Part shown: positions 18,614 to 28,467 of the stretch, piece after piece
How the letters are laid out: each line of letters starts with the position of its first letter
How positions within the stretch are numbered: position 1 is the first letter of the stretch
Assembly: GCA_002729695.1 (NCBI GenBank)
Contig: PBYQ01000040.1
Span: forward strand, 1 to 64,000
Length of the DNA: 64,000 nt
From: Citromicrobium sp.
Lineage (GTDB): Bacteria > Pseudomonadota > Alphaproteobacteria > Sphingomonadales > Sphingomonadaceae
Reading direction: 5' to 3'
Program-made: the position numbers and the translations under genes
Notes under the pieces: generated by a model
Databases searched by the model: none
What the model was told of the DNA's origin: nothing
Seen by the model: only the letters and a program-made list of their open reading frames with translations

Positions 18614-20476
18614 TTGACGATGGACTCACCAGCATTGGTTATCGCCGCGATCGGCGCGCTGGGTATCGGCGCGCAGTGGATCGCTTGGCGTACCGGCTGG
18701 CCGGCTATCGTACTGATGCTGATCGCGGGGTTTCTCGCAGGGCCGATCCTGGGCCTGTTCAGCCCTGAGGAGACCTTCGGTTCGCTGTTAGAGCCCATGA
18801 TCGGGATCGGCGTCGCGCTGATCCTGTTCGAGGGCGGCCTCAGCCTCGACTTTCGCGAATTGCGACACTCGGGAAGCGCGGTCTGGCGGCTTGCGACGAT
18901 CGGGGTTGCGGTAGGCTGGGCGCTCGGATCGCTCGCGGGATACGGAATCGCGGGTCTGGTCTGGCCGGTGGCAATCCTTTTCGGCGGGATTCTGGTGGTG
19001 ACCGGGCCCACCGTGGTTCTGCCACTGCTCCGCCAGTCGTCGGTGCAGACACGGCCCGCCTCGATCCTGAAATGGGAAGCGATCGTCAACGACCCGACCG
19101 GCGCACTGTGCGCGGTGATCGCTTACGAGTATTTCCGCAGGATCTCCGAAAGTCCGGGGGCGTCGCTGTTCGAAGTGGTCCCGCCGCTGATCTTCGCGGC
19201 CGCGCTTTCGGGCCTGATCGGATACTGCGCGGCCTGGCTGATCTCCTACCTGTTCCCGCGCGGCGCGGTTCCGGAATATCTCAAGGTCCCGGTCCTGTTC
19301 TCGATGGTGATCGCGGTCTTCGTGGTCAGCAATATGATCGAGCACGAGGCCGGCCTCGTCGCAGTCACCGTGATGGGCGTGGCACTGGCGAACATGGATG
19401 TCTCCAGCCTGCGGAGCATCCATCCGTTCAAGGAAAACATCGCCGTCCTGCTGGTGTCGGGCATCTTTATCGTGCTCTCGGCATCGCTCAACTGGGAAGA
19501 CCTGCAATACCTCAACTGGCGCTTTGCCGCGTTCCTGGTGGCGCTGCTGTTCCTCGTGCGACCAGCAACCGTCCTCATCAGCCTGCTCGGAAGCCCCATT
19601 CCCTGGAACGAGCGGCTGTTCGTGGCGTGGATCGCCCCGCGCGGGATCGTGCTGGTCGCGATCTCCGGCCTGTTCGCGTTGCGCCTCAACGAACTGGGTT
19701 ACGGCGACGGGAATGTCCTGATCGGCCTCAGCTTCGCAGTCGTCGTCGCGACCATTGTCGCTCATGGCTTCACGGTCGATCTGGTCGCCAAACTGCTGAA
19801 AGTGAAAGGCGCCACCCGACCCGGTTTGATCATCGCTGGGAGTACCTCGTGGACGATTGCCCTCGCCAAGCAGATGCACGAGCTCAAGACCCCGGTCATG
19901 ATCGTCGATTCAAGCTGGCAACGTCTCGCTGCGGCGAGGCGCGAAGGCCTGCCCTTTTACCATGGTGAGATCCTGAACGAGGCTACCGAACACAACCTCG
20001 ATCTCAATCCATACCAGGTGCTGGTCGCTGCGACCGAGAACGAGGCCTACAATGCGCTGGTGTGCAACGAATTCGCGCACGAGATCGGGCGCGACAGCGT
20101 CTACCAGCTGGGCGAGGCCTCCGACGACGATCGCCGCGCGCTCCCCGATAGCCTGCGCGGACGTGCCCTGTTCACCTCCGGCTTCGGTGTCACCGAGGTG
20201 GACGAACGACAGCAGGAAGGCTGGACCTTCCGGCGAACCAAGCTGACCGAAGAATTCACGATCGACGATGCCCGGGAAAAGCTGGGCGAGAAGGCGCAGA
20301 TGCTGCTGCTGCTGCGGGAGAACGGCGCGATGCGCTTCTTCACGCACGCCGCCAAGCCCGAGCCGCGCCCGGGGGACATCGTCATTACCTATTCACCGCA
20401 ACAGCTTAAGAGAGCCGAGGCCGAAACGGCCCGGCGCGAGGCAGAAGCAAATGCCGGAAAGGCAAAGCCGGCATGA
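18614..20476 (+). CDS. Cation:proton antiporter (CPA1 type) with C-terminal Rossmann domain
   Basis: 620 residues. About 12-13 membrane helices in the first 395 residues, with LFEGGLSLDFREL, a GPTVVLPLL stretch and the ion-site motif VNDPTGAL that resembles NhaP-type exchangers. From about residue 400 a TrkA-N-like nucleotide-binding fold (GLIIAGSTSWTIALAKQM) and a TrkA-C-like tail follow; this suggests regulation by a nucleotide. The start is TTG 18614, six bases after AAGGGGG; ATG 18620 is the alternative. Transported ion (Na+ or K+) is not evident from sequence. Confidence 0.88.
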   Translation: MTMDSPALVIAAIGALGIGAQWIAWRTGWPAIVLMLIAGFLAGPILGLFSPEETFGSLLEPMIGIGVALILFEGGLSLDFRELRHSGSAVWRLATIGVAVGWALGSLAGYGIAGLVWPVAILFGGILVVTGPTVVLPLLRQSSVQTRPASILKWEAIVNDPTGALCAVIAYEYFRRISESPGASLFEVVPPLIFAAALSGLIGYCAAWLISYLFPRGAVPEYLKVPVLFSMVIAVFVVSNMIEHEAGLVAVTVMGVALANMDVSSLRSIHPFKENIAVLLVSGIFIVLSASLNWEDLQYLNWRFAAFLVALLFLVRPATVLISLLGSPIPWNERLFVAWIAPRGIVLVAISGLFALRLNELGYGDGNVLIGLSFAVVVATIVAHGFTVDLVAKLLKVKGATRPGLIIAGSTSWTIALAKQMHELKTPVMIVDSSWQRLAAARREGLPFYHGEILNEATEHNLDLNPYQVLVAATENEAYNALVCNEFAHEIGRDSVYQLGEASDDDRRALPDSLRGRALFTSGFGVTEVDERQQEGWTFRRTKLTEEFTIDDAREKLGEKAQMLLLLRENGAMRFFTHAAKPEPRPGDIVITYSPQQLKRAEAETARREAEANAGKAKPA

Positions 20477-20502
20477 ATACAGCAAGCGAGGGAGGAGCGG
20501 CC

Positions 20503-21150
20503 ATGCGTGGCCCGAAGATCATTGTATTGGCGCTGGCAGCGCTGTTGGCAGGCTGCGATCGGGAAGAGCCTGCGCCTGATCCCACGCCTGCTCCCACGTC
20601 CTCGGCCACGATGGAGCCGCAGACCACCGAACAGACCTCTATCATCCGCCCCGAAATGGACGTCGAGCGGCCGCCCGTTCCGCTAGAACCGCTCAGGACC
20701 ACGATCCCGTTCTCCGAGGGAGGTACGGACCTCAGCGAAGAGGCCATCGCCGACCTGAAAGCGATGCTCGATACCGACCAGTGGAAACAGGTCGAGCTCG
20801 TCATCCTTCGCGGCCACAGCGACGCAGGCGGCCCGGATCGCGTCAACATGCGCGTTTCCGAAGAGCGCGCGCAGGCCGTGGCGGAGTGGCTCGAGGAAAA
20901 GGGCCTCGCAGAAGATCAGGTGCGGATTATCGCCTTCGGTGCGCAAAATCCGGTGCAGCCCAACCTGCTGCCCAATGGCGAACCGAACGAGCGCGGGCGT
21001 GCGGCCAACCGCCGCGTGGATGTCACCATCCTCGTGCCCAAGGGGGCGACGATTCCCGATCCAGGCCCGACGGCAACTCCCACGCCAACCGGGCCGCCAA
21101 CGACACCGGCTCCCACCGCCGCTTCAAAATCGACCGCTGCGGGCAGCTGA
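20503..21150 (+). CDS. OmpA-family lipoprotein (peptidoglycan-binding C domain)
   Basis: 215 residues. Lipobox LLAGC with Cys18 as lipidation site. A Pro/Thr-rich linker is followed by an OmpA-like domain (about residues 60-175) with ILRGHSDAGGPDRVN and the late GRAANRRVDV, which bind peptidoglycan diaminopimelate in the family. The C-terminal tail is low-complexity Pro/Thr/Ala. The start ATG 20503 is preferred because GGAGGAG stands upstream and the signal begins there; ATG 20473 overlaps the antiporter stop. Confidence 0.87.
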   Translation: MRGPKIIVLALAALLAGCDREEPAPDPTPAPTSSATMEPQTTEQTSIIRPEMDVERPPVPLEPLRTTIPFSEGGTDLSEEAIADLKAMLDTDQWKQVELVILRGHSDAGGPDRVNMRVSEERAQAVAEWLEEKGLAEDQVRIIAFGAQNPVQPNLLPNGEPNERGRAANRRVDVTILVPKGATIPDPGPTATPTPTGPPTTPAPTAASKSTAAGS

Positions 21151-21235
21151 CCTGAATTCTCGCCGCACGTTGTCAGGCGATCACAGGAGCGATTGACGCG
21201 CGCGCCCAACCGGTGGCAAAGGCTGCGACCGAGAA

Positions 21236-21309
21236 GCGGGTATAGCATAGTGGTAATGCTCCAGCCTTCCAAGCTGGCTAGAGGGGTTCGATTCCCCTTA
21301 CCCGCTCCA
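21236..21309 (+). tRNA. tRNA-Gly, anticodon TCC
   Basis: Cloverleaf with acceptor GCGGGTA/TACCCGC, anticodon stem CCAGC/GCTGG around loop CTTCCAA (anticodon TCC), T arm with GTTCGATT, discriminator T, and encoded CCA at 21307-21309. It reads glycine GGA and GGG codons. It lies between the OmpA lipoprotein and panC. Confidence 0.96.
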
Positions 21310-21376
21310 GCTTTCCCGAGCCGACGCCGCCGATCGCGCCGCCCGAGGCGCTACCGTCCGCCGCACTCGACTGGGA

Positions 21377-22252
21377 TCAGGACGGCGCATTCACCGCCAT
21401 ATTGTCGATCAGCCGCGTGCCTCCGATGTGCGCAGCGACGAGCAAGCGGGCAGGACGATCGCCCAGCGTCTCGATCCGCTGCAGCGTCGCTGCGTCGGCC
21501 AAAGCTGCGTAGTCGATCTTCGAAAAACCCCCTTCGCGAAGCGTCTCCTCCAACCGGACGAGTACGTCGCCGATAGCGACGCCCGTTTCCATGGACGTTA
21601 TCGCGTCGCGCATCGCCCTCGGCAGCACCGCAGCCTTGGCACGGTGTTCCGCGTCGAGGTACCGATTGCGGCTGGACAGCGCGAGTCCGTCAGGTTCGCG
21701 GACGGTCGGCACGCCGATGATCGCGTCGGCGTGGGGCAGCAGCAGGTCGAGATCGCGCGCCATACGCCGGATGACCGCCAATTGCTGCCAGTCCTTCTCG
21801 CCGAACAGTGCGATATCGGGCTGCACTTGCTGGAACAGCTTGCACACCACCGTTGCGACCCCGGCGAAGTGGCCCGGCCTGCTCGCCCCACAGAAATCCG
21901 CACTGACACCATCGACCGATATACTGGTCGCGAACCCTTCCGGATACATCTCCGGTACGTTCGGGGCCCACAGCAGGTCGACCCCTTCCTGCCGCAGCAG
22001 CTCGGTATCCGCCTCCAGCGTGCGAGGATACGCAGCGAGATCTTCGTTCGGGCCAAACTGGGTCGGGTTCACGAAGATCGAGACGGCGACGCGGTCGGCG
22101 CGCTCCCGTGCGGCGCGTACCAGCGTAAGATGGCCCTCGTGCAGCGCGCCCATCGTTGGCACCAGCGCAATGCGCTCTTGCTCTGCCCGAAACTGGGCGA
22201 TTTCCTCTCGCAAATGATCCAGACGGTGGATCGATTTCATGGCGGATTGCAT
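21377..22252 (-). CDS. panC: Pantothenate synthetase
   Basis: Joins pantoate and beta-alanine with ATP to form pantothenate. 291 residues. The ATP motif PTMGALHEGH is at 32-41; VSIFVNPTQFG, GEKDWQQLAVIRRM and SSRNRYLD follow in order. The start ATG 22252 (MQSAMKSIHRLD) has GGAGGGG upstream; the ATG at 22240 is nearly as good. A frame open to 22333 adds atypical residues. It is divergent from mipZ. Confidence 0.95.
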   Translation of the reverse strand: MQSAMKSIHRLDHLREEIAQFRAEQERIALVPTMGALHEGHLTLVRAARERADRVAVSIFVNPTQFGPNEDLAAYPRTLEADTELLRQEGVDLLWAPNVPEMYPEGFATSISVDGVSADFCGASRPGHFAGVATVVCKLFQQVQPDIALFGEKDWQQLAVIRRMARDLDLLLPHADAIIGVPTVREPDGLALSSRNRYLDAEHRAKAAVLPRAMRDAITSMETGVAIGDVLVRLEETLREGGFSKIDYAALADAATLQRIETLGDRPARLLVAAHIGGTRLIDNMAVNAPS

Positions 22253-22353
22253 GGGTTGGACCCCTCCGATAGACGAATTCACATGCGGCCTAGCGGGGCC
22301 CGAACCCGTTTCGCAATAAGCTCTGTTCCGCAATCAGCAAAGGATCGCTCCAC

Positions 22354-23166
22354 GTGTCAGGCCGTCGCACCCACCGGATCGTGTTCGCCAACGAGAAGGG
22401 CGGAACCGGCAAGTCGACGACGGCGGTCCACGTTGCCGTCGCGCTCGCCTATCAGGGCGCGCACGTCGTCGCGATCGACCTCGACCACCGCCAGCGTACG
22501 ATGGACCGCTATCTGGAGAACCGGGAAGAGACGGCAAGGCGGCGCGATATCGCCTTGCCGACGGCGGCACGGGCGGTGTTTTCCGAAGGCAACGAGACGG
22601 AGCTCGAAGCGCTGACGCGGGAGCTTTCGAAGGAGGCCGATTTCGTCATCTTCGACACGCCGGGTCGCGACGATCCGCTGGCGCGCCATGTCGCCCGCGA
22701 GGCGGACACGCTGGTAACGCCGCTGAACGACAGTTTCGTCGATTTCGACCTTATCGGGCAGGTCGACGCGGAAAGCTTCAAGGTTCGCCGCCTCAGCTTC
22801 TATGCCGAGCTGATCTGGGAAGCCCGGCTCGCGCGCAGCAAGACGGCAATCGAGCAAGAGCGGCCGCAGATGGACTGGGTCGTGGTGCGCAACCGCACCG
22901 GCCATACCGAGGCGCGCAACATGGTCCGCATCGAGCGTGCCTTGTCCGAACTGAGCAAGCGGGTTGGCTTTCGCGTATCCTCGGGCCTGTCCGAGCGCGT
23001 GATCTACCGCGAACTCTTCCCCTCCGGGCTCACCCTGCTCGACAAGGGCTATCTTGGCGATCTGGGGACCAGTCATCTGGTCGCGCGGCAGGAGCTGCGG
23101 CAGCTGGTCCAGAACCTGCGTCTGCCCGTTCCCGATGGTGCGGACCGCGCGCTCAAGGCCGCATGA
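22354..23166 (+). CDS. mipZ: Division-plane positioning ATPase MipZ
   Basis: ParA/MinD-type P-loop ATPase that in Caulobacter forms a bipolar gradient with ParB and blocks FtsZ assembly away from midcell. 270 residues from GTG 22354. The deviant Walker A NEKGGTGKST is at 13-22; FDTPGRDDPLARHVAREADT and TPLNDSFVDFD are MipZ-specific. It overlaps the J-domain gene as ATGA. Confidence 0.95.
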   Translation: MSGRRTHRIVFANEKGGTGKSTTAVHVAVALAYQGAHVVAIDLDHRQRTMDRYLENREETARRRDIALPTAARAVFSEGNETELEALTRELSKEADFVIFDTPGRDDPLARHVAREADTLVTPLNDSFVDFDLIGQVDAESFKVRRLSFYAELIWEARLARSKTAIEQERPQMDWVVVRNRTGHTEARNMVRIERALSELSKRVGFRVSSGLSERVIYRELFPSGLTLLDKGYLGDLGTSHLVARQELRQLVQNLRLPVPDGADRALKAA

Positions 23167-23459
23167 CCCGCTTCATCGTTATTGCGGCAATCCTGTGCCT
23201 GGCGTGCCGGTGGATATTCGGGCGCTGGCCGTGGGATTATCTGAGCGCGCCGCCCAACCGATCGCAAACCGTGTTCCGAGCCAGAAAGCTGCTTGGTGTG
23301 TCGGCAGACGCGGACCGCGCCCAGATCATCGAGGCGCACAAGCGGCTCGTACGGCAGGTTCACCCCGATATGGGCGGAACGACCGCACAGGTGCATGAAG
23401 CCAATGCCGCGCGTGATGCGTTGATCGACAGTCTTCCCGAAAACGAGAGATCCTTATGA
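23163..23459 (+). CDS. Membrane-anchored J-domain protein (DnaJ type, 98 residues)
   Basis: An N-terminal membrane helix (residues 3-22) is followed, after a short [10 protein letters not shown] linker, by a compact J domain (about 38-95) with the diagnostic HPD at 67-69 (RQVHPDMGG). The shape resembles TIM14/Pam18-type co-chaperones and small alphaproteobacterial DnaJ-like proteins. It should stimulate a DnaK at the inner membrane; partner and client are unknown. It overlaps mipZ upstream and the phosphohexomutase downstream, both by ATGA. Confidence 0.87.
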   Translation: MTRFIVIAAILCLACRWIFGRWPWDYLSAPPNRSQTVFRARKLLGVSADADRAQIIEAHKRLVRQVHPDMGGTTAQVHEANAARDALIDSLPENERSL

Positions 23460-24859
23460 GCCACAATTTCGACCCGTCGATCCTGCGCGAATACGATATT
23501 CGCGGTATTATTGGCGAGACGCTGGAGGCGGACGACGCCCGCGCGATCGGCCGCAGCTTCGGCACCCTGCTCAAGCGCGCCGGTGGTTCGACGGTAGCGG
23601 TGGGATACGACGGGCGGCAAAGCTCGCCCATGCTCGAACACGCGGTGGTCGAAGGGCTGACGGCGAGCGGGTGCGATGTCGTGCAAATCGGCCTCAGTGC
23701 GACGCCGATGCTTTATTACGCCGAGGCTTCCGACGCGAAGGTCGATGGCGGTATCCAGATCACCGGCAGCCACAATCCGCCCAATTACAACGGCTTCAAG
23801 ATGGTCTTCCAGGGCCGCCCGTTCTTTGGACAGGACATTCAGCGGATCGGCGAAATCGCTGCATCGGGTGACTGGGAGGACGGCGCCGGCACTGTCAGCG
23901 AGCGGTCCGTGATGGACAGCTATATCGAACGTCTGCTCGAAGGGCTCGACGGAATCGACCGAACTGCCCTTGCGAGCCTCAAGGTCGGTTGGGACGCGGG
24001 CAACGGCGCTGCAGGCCCTGCACTGGAACAGCTGGTCGCGAAGTTACCCGGCGAACATCATGTGCTTTTCGCAGAGGTCGACGGGACCTTCCCCAACCAC
24101 CATCCCGATCCCACCGTGGAGGAAAATCTCGAGGACCTGCGCGCGCTGGTCGCCGAACAGGGTTTCGATTTCGGCATTGCGTTCGATGGCGATGGCGACC
24201 GGATCGGCGCGATCGACGGCACGGGCCGAGTGATCTGGGGTGACCAGCTGTTGATGATCTACGCGCAGGATCTGCTGCAGCGGCAGCAGGGGGCGACGAT
24301 CATTGCCGACGTCAAAGCCAGCCGTGCCCTGTTCGATCATGTCGAACGGCACGGCGGCAAGCCGCTGATGTGGAAGACCGGTCATTCGCTCATCAAATCC
24401 AAGATGAAAGAAACCGGCTCTCCGCTGGCGGGTGAGATGAGCGGACATGTCTTCTTCGCCGACACCTATTACGGTTTCGACGACGCCCTCTATGCGGGCA
24501 TCCGGCTGATCGCCGCTTCGGCGCGCTTGGGCCAATCGGTGACACAACTACGCGACGCCATGCCGGACATGATCAACACCCCGGAAATGCGCTTCCAGGT
24601 CGACGAGTCGCGCAAATTTGCCGCAATCGACGAGGTGAAGGCGCGGCTGGAGGATAGCCCGGCAGACGTCGATGGAACAGATGGCGTGCGCGTCACCACC
24701 GATGACGGCTGGTGGCTGCTGCGCGCCTCGAATACGCAGGACGTGCTGGTTGCGCGGGCCGAGAGCGACAGTGAAGCGGGGCTCGAACGATTGATGGAGC
24801 AGATCGACGAGCAACTGGCACTTTCGGGACTCGCAAGAGGGCCTCAAGCAGGGCATTAG
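23456..24859 (+). CDS. Phosphomannomutase / phosphoglucomutase
   Basis: Alpha-D-phosphohexomutase that interconverts hexose 6- and 1-phosphates for polysaccharide and nucleotide-sugar synthesis. 467 residues. The phosphoserine is Ser105 in TGSHNP; the metal loop DGDGDR begins at 244; GEMSGHVFF is the sugar-binding motif. The phosphate-binding [15 protein letters not shown] is near the end. The length and EYDIRG start fit the AlgC/ManB group. Its ATG overlaps the J-domain gene stop. Confidence 0.94.
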   Translation: MSHNFDPSILREYDIRGIIGETLEADDARAIGRSFGTLLKRAGGSTVAVGYDGRQSSPMLEHAVVEGLTASGCDVVQIGLSATPMLYYAEASDAKVDGGIQITGSHNPPNYNGFKMVFQGRPFFGQDIQRIGEIAASGDWEDGAGTVSERSVMDSYIERLLEGLDGIDRTALASLKVGWDAGNGAAGPALEQLVAKLPGEHHVLFAEVDGTFPNHHPDPTVEENLEDLRALVAEQGFDFGIAFDGDGDRIGAIDGTGRVIWGDQLLMIYAQDLLQRQQGATIIADVKASRALFDHVERHGGKPLMWKTGHSLIKSKMKETGSPLAGEMSGHVFFADTYYGFDDALYAGIRLIAASARLGQSVTQLRDAMPDMINTPEMRFQVDESRKFAAIDEVKARLEDSPADVDGTDGVRVTTDDGWWLLRASNTQDVLVARAESDSEAGLERLMEQIDEQLALSGLARGPQAGH

Positions 24860-24888
24860 ATCCGGGAATTGGACGAGGGGGGACCGTC

Positions 24889-25980
24889 ATGAAGAAATTG
24901 CTCATTTCCACCGCGCTGGGATCGCTTGCCGCGGTCAGCGCGCAACCCGTCATGGCGCAGGAAAGCGATGCGCCGCCGGTGGTCGTCTCTGTGGTTCGGA
25001 TCGACGATGCGGATCGGGACGCCGACACTGACGACGTATGGTTCGAAGATGATTCGGACGAGGCAGGCGGCAAGGACGATGCGATGGCCATGGCGATGGT
25101 CACCGCCATGCTCTCCAGCATGTTCGAGGCTGAGCCGCTGACCGCCGAGGCCGAAGCGCGCCTCCCCTTGGCGACTTCGGTCGCGGCAAGCCTGGTGCCG
25201 GAAGGTATCTATGGTGAGATGATGGGGCAGATGATCGATTCATTCCTCGCCCCGATCTTCAAGATGGCGAATACCGAAGGCGGGATGAGCACTTCGGACC
25301 TTGCGACCTATACTGGGCTTGCCCAGGAAACAGTGGAAGCGTTGACCGACGAGCAACGAGCCGAGCTGACCGACATATTCGATCCTGTCTACCAGAGCCG
25401 CGAGCAGGCGAAATTCGATGGCATCATCAGCGGGGTCAACACGTTGTTCGGGGTGCTCGAGCCCGGCGTGCGCGATGGTCTGGCCCGCGCCTATGCCAGC
25501 AAGTTCGAGGCGAGCGAGCTGGCAGAACTGGAATCGTTTTTCGCAACTCCCGTCGGTGCGAAATATGCTTCGCAAAGCCTGCTTCTCAACGCCGACCCCC
25601 AGGTGATCTCGGGGATGATGGATACCATCCCCAGCCTGATCGAGAAGCTGCCGATGCTGACGGAAAGCTTCGAGAATGCGGCGGACGGGCTGCCTGAACC
25701 GCGCCGTTATGACGACCTCACGCCGTCGGAGCAGCGGCGAGCGGCCGAGATGCTCGGAATAGACCAGGTGACATTGCGGGAAAGCATGGCCGCGGCCGTA
25801 GCGATGGAAGAAGAGGCGATGACCATCGACATGAGCGACTGGTCCGACGAAGAACTGGACGCGGCAGCGGACGAAGCGGCCGACGAGATCGAGGTTGATT
25901 CCGAGGGTTCGATGGATTCGTCCGATGCCGATAAGGGCGAATCCTTTGAAGAAGCCATGGAGGATGTCGGCGGCGAATAA
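24889..25980 (+). CDS. Exported DUF2059-type protein with acidic tail
   Basis: 363 residues. A Sec signal (MKKLLISTALGSLAAVSA, cleavage after about residue 24, QPVMAQ) leads a mature protein that is very acidic. The central part (about 150-250), with LARAYASKFEASELAEL and FFATPVGAKYASQS, is the DUF2059 pattern. The last 70 residues are almost only Asp, Glu, Ala and Ser. GGGGG precedes the ATG. No enzymatic motif is seen, and the role is unknown; a periplasmic location is inferred. Confidence 0.75.
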   Translation: MKKLLISTALGSLAAVSAQPVMAQESDAPPVVVSVVRIDDADRDADTDDVWFEDDSDEAGGKDDAMAMAMVTAMLSSMFEAEPLTAEAEARLPLATSVAASLVPEGIYGEMMGQMIDSFLAPIFKMANTEGGMSTSDLATYTGLAQETVEALTDEQRAELTDIFDPVYQSREQAKFDGIISGVNTLFGVLEPGVRDGLARAYASKFEASELAELESFFATPVGAKYASQSLLLNADPQVISGMMDTIPSLIEKLPMLTESFENAADGLPEPRRYDDLTPSEQRRAAEMLGIDQVTLRESMAAAVAMEEEAMTIDMSDWSDEELDAAADEAADEIEVDSEGSMDSSDADKGESFEEAMEDVGGE

Positions 25981-26019
25981 CCGCCAGGCTCCATCGCGCC
26001 CGTCGTGCATTATGATGAC

Positions 26020-28467
26020 ATGACGGGCAGCGGAACTCCGCCTGAAATCGAAGACTGGTTCGCGGGGCGTGGCTGGCGCATCCGCGACCACCAGCGTGCC
26101 ATGCTCGAAGCAAGCGACCGGGGCGACCACGCATTGCTGGTCGCGGATACGGGGGCGGGCAAGACGCTGGCCGGATTTCTACCCACTCTGGCGGCCTTCA
26201 CTCCTTCGCGGTTGGGCGATCTCACCCCGCCGGACGGCCTGCACACGATCTACGTCTCCCCGCTAAAGGCGCTGGCGCAGGACGTCGCCCGCAACCTGCT
26301 GGCTCCCATCGACGAGATGGGGCTGCCAATCAGGGTGGAAACGCGCAGCGGCGATACATCTTCCGATCGCAAGCGCCGCCAGCGCGAGAAGCCGCCACAC
26401 GTTCTGCTGACCACGCCCGAAAGCCTCTCCCTCCTGCTTTCCTACCCCGAAAGTTTCGAGATTTTCGCAGGCGTCCGGCGGATCGTGATCGACGAAATTC
26501 ACGCTTTCGCCACGGGCAAGCGGGGAGATCTTCTGGCGCTATGCCTCGCACGGTTGCAGGCGATCGCGCCCGAGATGCAGCGTGCGGCACTGTCCGCCAC
26601 GGTGGCCAACGAGGAAGGCTTTCGCGCATGGCTCGCGCCGTGGGGCGAGATCGATCGCGTGGCGGTGGTCCAGGGCGAACCGGGTGCTCCCCCCGAGGTG
26701 GAGATCCTGCTGCCCGATGAGAATCGGGTGCCGTGGGGCGGCCACGCCGCGACCTGGGCGATCCCTCAGCTCTACGAGGTCATCAAGCAGAACCGCACGA
26801 CACTGGTCTTCACCAATACCCGCTTTCTGGCGGAATATATCTTCCCGCACCTGTGGGATGTGAACGAGGAGAAGCTCCCGATCGGCATTCATCACGGCTC
26901 GCTCAGCCGAGAGGCGCGGGAGAAGGTGGAAGCGGCGATGGCGGCGGGTGAGCTGAGGGCACTGGTGGCCACAGCCAGCCTTGATCTGGGGGTCGACTGG
27001 GGGGATATCGACTGCGTGGTGCAGATGGGTGCCCCCAAGGGCTCCTCGCGGCTCCTGCAACGCGTGGGGCGGGCCAATCACAGACTCGACCAGCCGAGCC
27101 GCGCCTTGCTGGTCCCGGGCAACAGGTTCGAGTTTCTCGAAGCGCAGGCCGCCAAGGATGCGGTGGACGAAGGGCAGCGCGACGGCGAGGATTTCCGCCC
27201 CGGTGGGCTCGACGTGCTCGCCCAGCACGTGATGGCCTGCGTCTGCGCCGCGCCGTTCGAGGAACGCGAACTGCTCGCGCAGGTGCGCAGCTCGCTCCCG
27301 TATGCGTGGGTGGACGGGGACGTCTTCGCCCGGGTCCTCAATTTCGTGGCCACCGGCGGTTATGCGCTGAAGGCCTACGACCGCTTCCAGCGGATCGTAC
27401 GCGATCGCAGCGGTGAGTGGCGCCTCACGCACCCCCAACACGCTGCCCGCCACCGGCTCAATGCGGGCATCATCATGGATGCAGAGATGCTGGAGGTTCG
27501 TTTCAGGAATGGCCGCTCGCTGGGGCGGGTCGAGGAGAACTTCGCGGCTCAGCTTTCGCCAGGCGACACGTTTGCCTTCGCGGGCACCTCTCTCGAAGTC
27601 GAACAGCTGCGGGATATGGAGATTATCGTGCGCGCATCGTCCAAGTCGGCGATGATTCCCAGCTATGGCGGCGCCCGCATGCCGTTGACGACGCATCTGG
27701 CAGAACGCGTTCGTGCGATGCTGGTCGACCGAGCAGGGTGGGGCCGCTTCCCGGACGATGTTCGCGAATGGCTGGAAATGCAGGACTGGCGGAGCGCAAT
27801 GCCGGGTCCGGACAATCTGCTGGTCGAGAGTTTCCCGCGTGGGGGGCGCGAATACACCGTTTACTACACCTTCATCGGCTGGAACGCCAACCAGTCGCTT
27901 GGCATGCTGATTACCAAGCGCATGGAAGATCGCGGGCTGATGCCGGGGGGCTTCGTTGCCAACGACTATTCGCTGGCCGTGTGGGGGCTGAAGCCGGTTG
28001 AGGATCCTGCGCCCCTGCTGTCGCCCGATATCCTGGCGCATGAGTTTGTCGATTGGGTCCAGGATTCGCACCTGTTGCGCCGATCCTTTCGCGAGGTCGC
28101 GGTCATTGGCGGTCTGGTGGAGCGGCAGCATCCCGGCAAGCGCAAGACCGGCAAGCAGGTGACCTTCTCGACCGACCTCATTTACGATGTCTTGCGCAAA
28201 TACGAACCCGATCATGTGCTGCTGGAGGCGGCTTGGGCGGATGCGCGCACGCGGATGACCGATGTCGGGCGGTTGGGCGATCTTCTCGATCGCGCGAAAG
28301 GCGATCTGGTGCATGTCCAGCTCGACCGCGTCAGCCCGCTGGCCGTGCCGGTCATGGTGATGATCGGGCGCGAGAGCCTGCCGCAGGGATCGGTCGACGA
28401 CGAGCTGTTACTGGAGGCGGACAGTCTGGCGGCAGAAGCCATGCGAGCCAGCGCCAACGAAGGCTAG
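26020..28467 (+). CDS. Ligase-associated DEXH-box helicase (Lhr-core type)
   Basis: Large superfamily 2 helicase of 815 residues. Motif I ADTGAGKT lies at about 43-50, motif II DEIH at 158-161, motif III SATVAN near 195, and a second RecA domain with TASLDLGVDWGD and QRVGRANH. The C-terminal Lhr-core winged-helix region follows, as in the family linked to a DNA ligase, an exonuclease and a metallo-beta-lactamase protein in a proposed repair set. None of those partners is beside it here. The start is probably ATG 26020; GTG 26005 would add five residues. The stop overlaps the convergent GNAT gene by four bases. Confidence 0.88.
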   Translation: MTGSGTPPEIEDWFAGRGWRIRDHQRAMLEASDRGDHALLVADTGAGKTLAGFLPTLAAFTPSRLGDLTPPDGLHTIYVSPLKALAQDVARNLLAPIDEMGLPIRVETRSGDTSSDRKRRQREKPPHVLLTTPESLSLLLSYPESFEIFAGVRRIVIDEIHAFATGKRGDLLALCLARLQAIAPEMQRAALSATVANEEGFRAWLAPWGEIDRVAVVQGEPGAPPEVEILLPDENRVPWGGHAATWAIPQLYEVIKQNRTTLVFTNTRFLAEYIFPHLWDVNEEKLPIGIHHGSLSREAREKVEAAMAAGELRALVATASLDLGVDWGDIDCVVQMGAPKGSSRLLQRVGRANHRLDQPSRALLVPGNRFEFLEAQAAKDAVDEGQRDGEDFRPGGLDVLAQHVMACVCAAPFEERELLAQVRSSLPYAWVDGDVFARVLNFVATGGYALKAYDRFQRIVRDRSGEWRLTHPQHAARHRLNAGIIMDAEMLEVRFRNGRSLGRVEENFAAQLSPGDTFAFAGTSLEVEQLRDMEIIVRASSKSAMIPSYGGARMPLTTHLAERVRAMLVDRAGWGRFPDDVREWLEMQDWRSAMPGPDNLLVESFPRGGREYTVYYTFIGWNANQSLGMLITKRMEDRGLMPGGFVANDYSLAVWGLKPVEDPAPLLSPDILAHEFVDWVQDSHLLRRSFREVAVIGGLVERQHPGKRKTGKQVTFSTDLIYDVLRKYEPDHVLLEAAWADARTRMTDVGRLGDLLDRAKGDLVHVQLDRVSPLAVPVMVMIGRESLPQGSVDDELLLEADSLAAEAMRASANEG

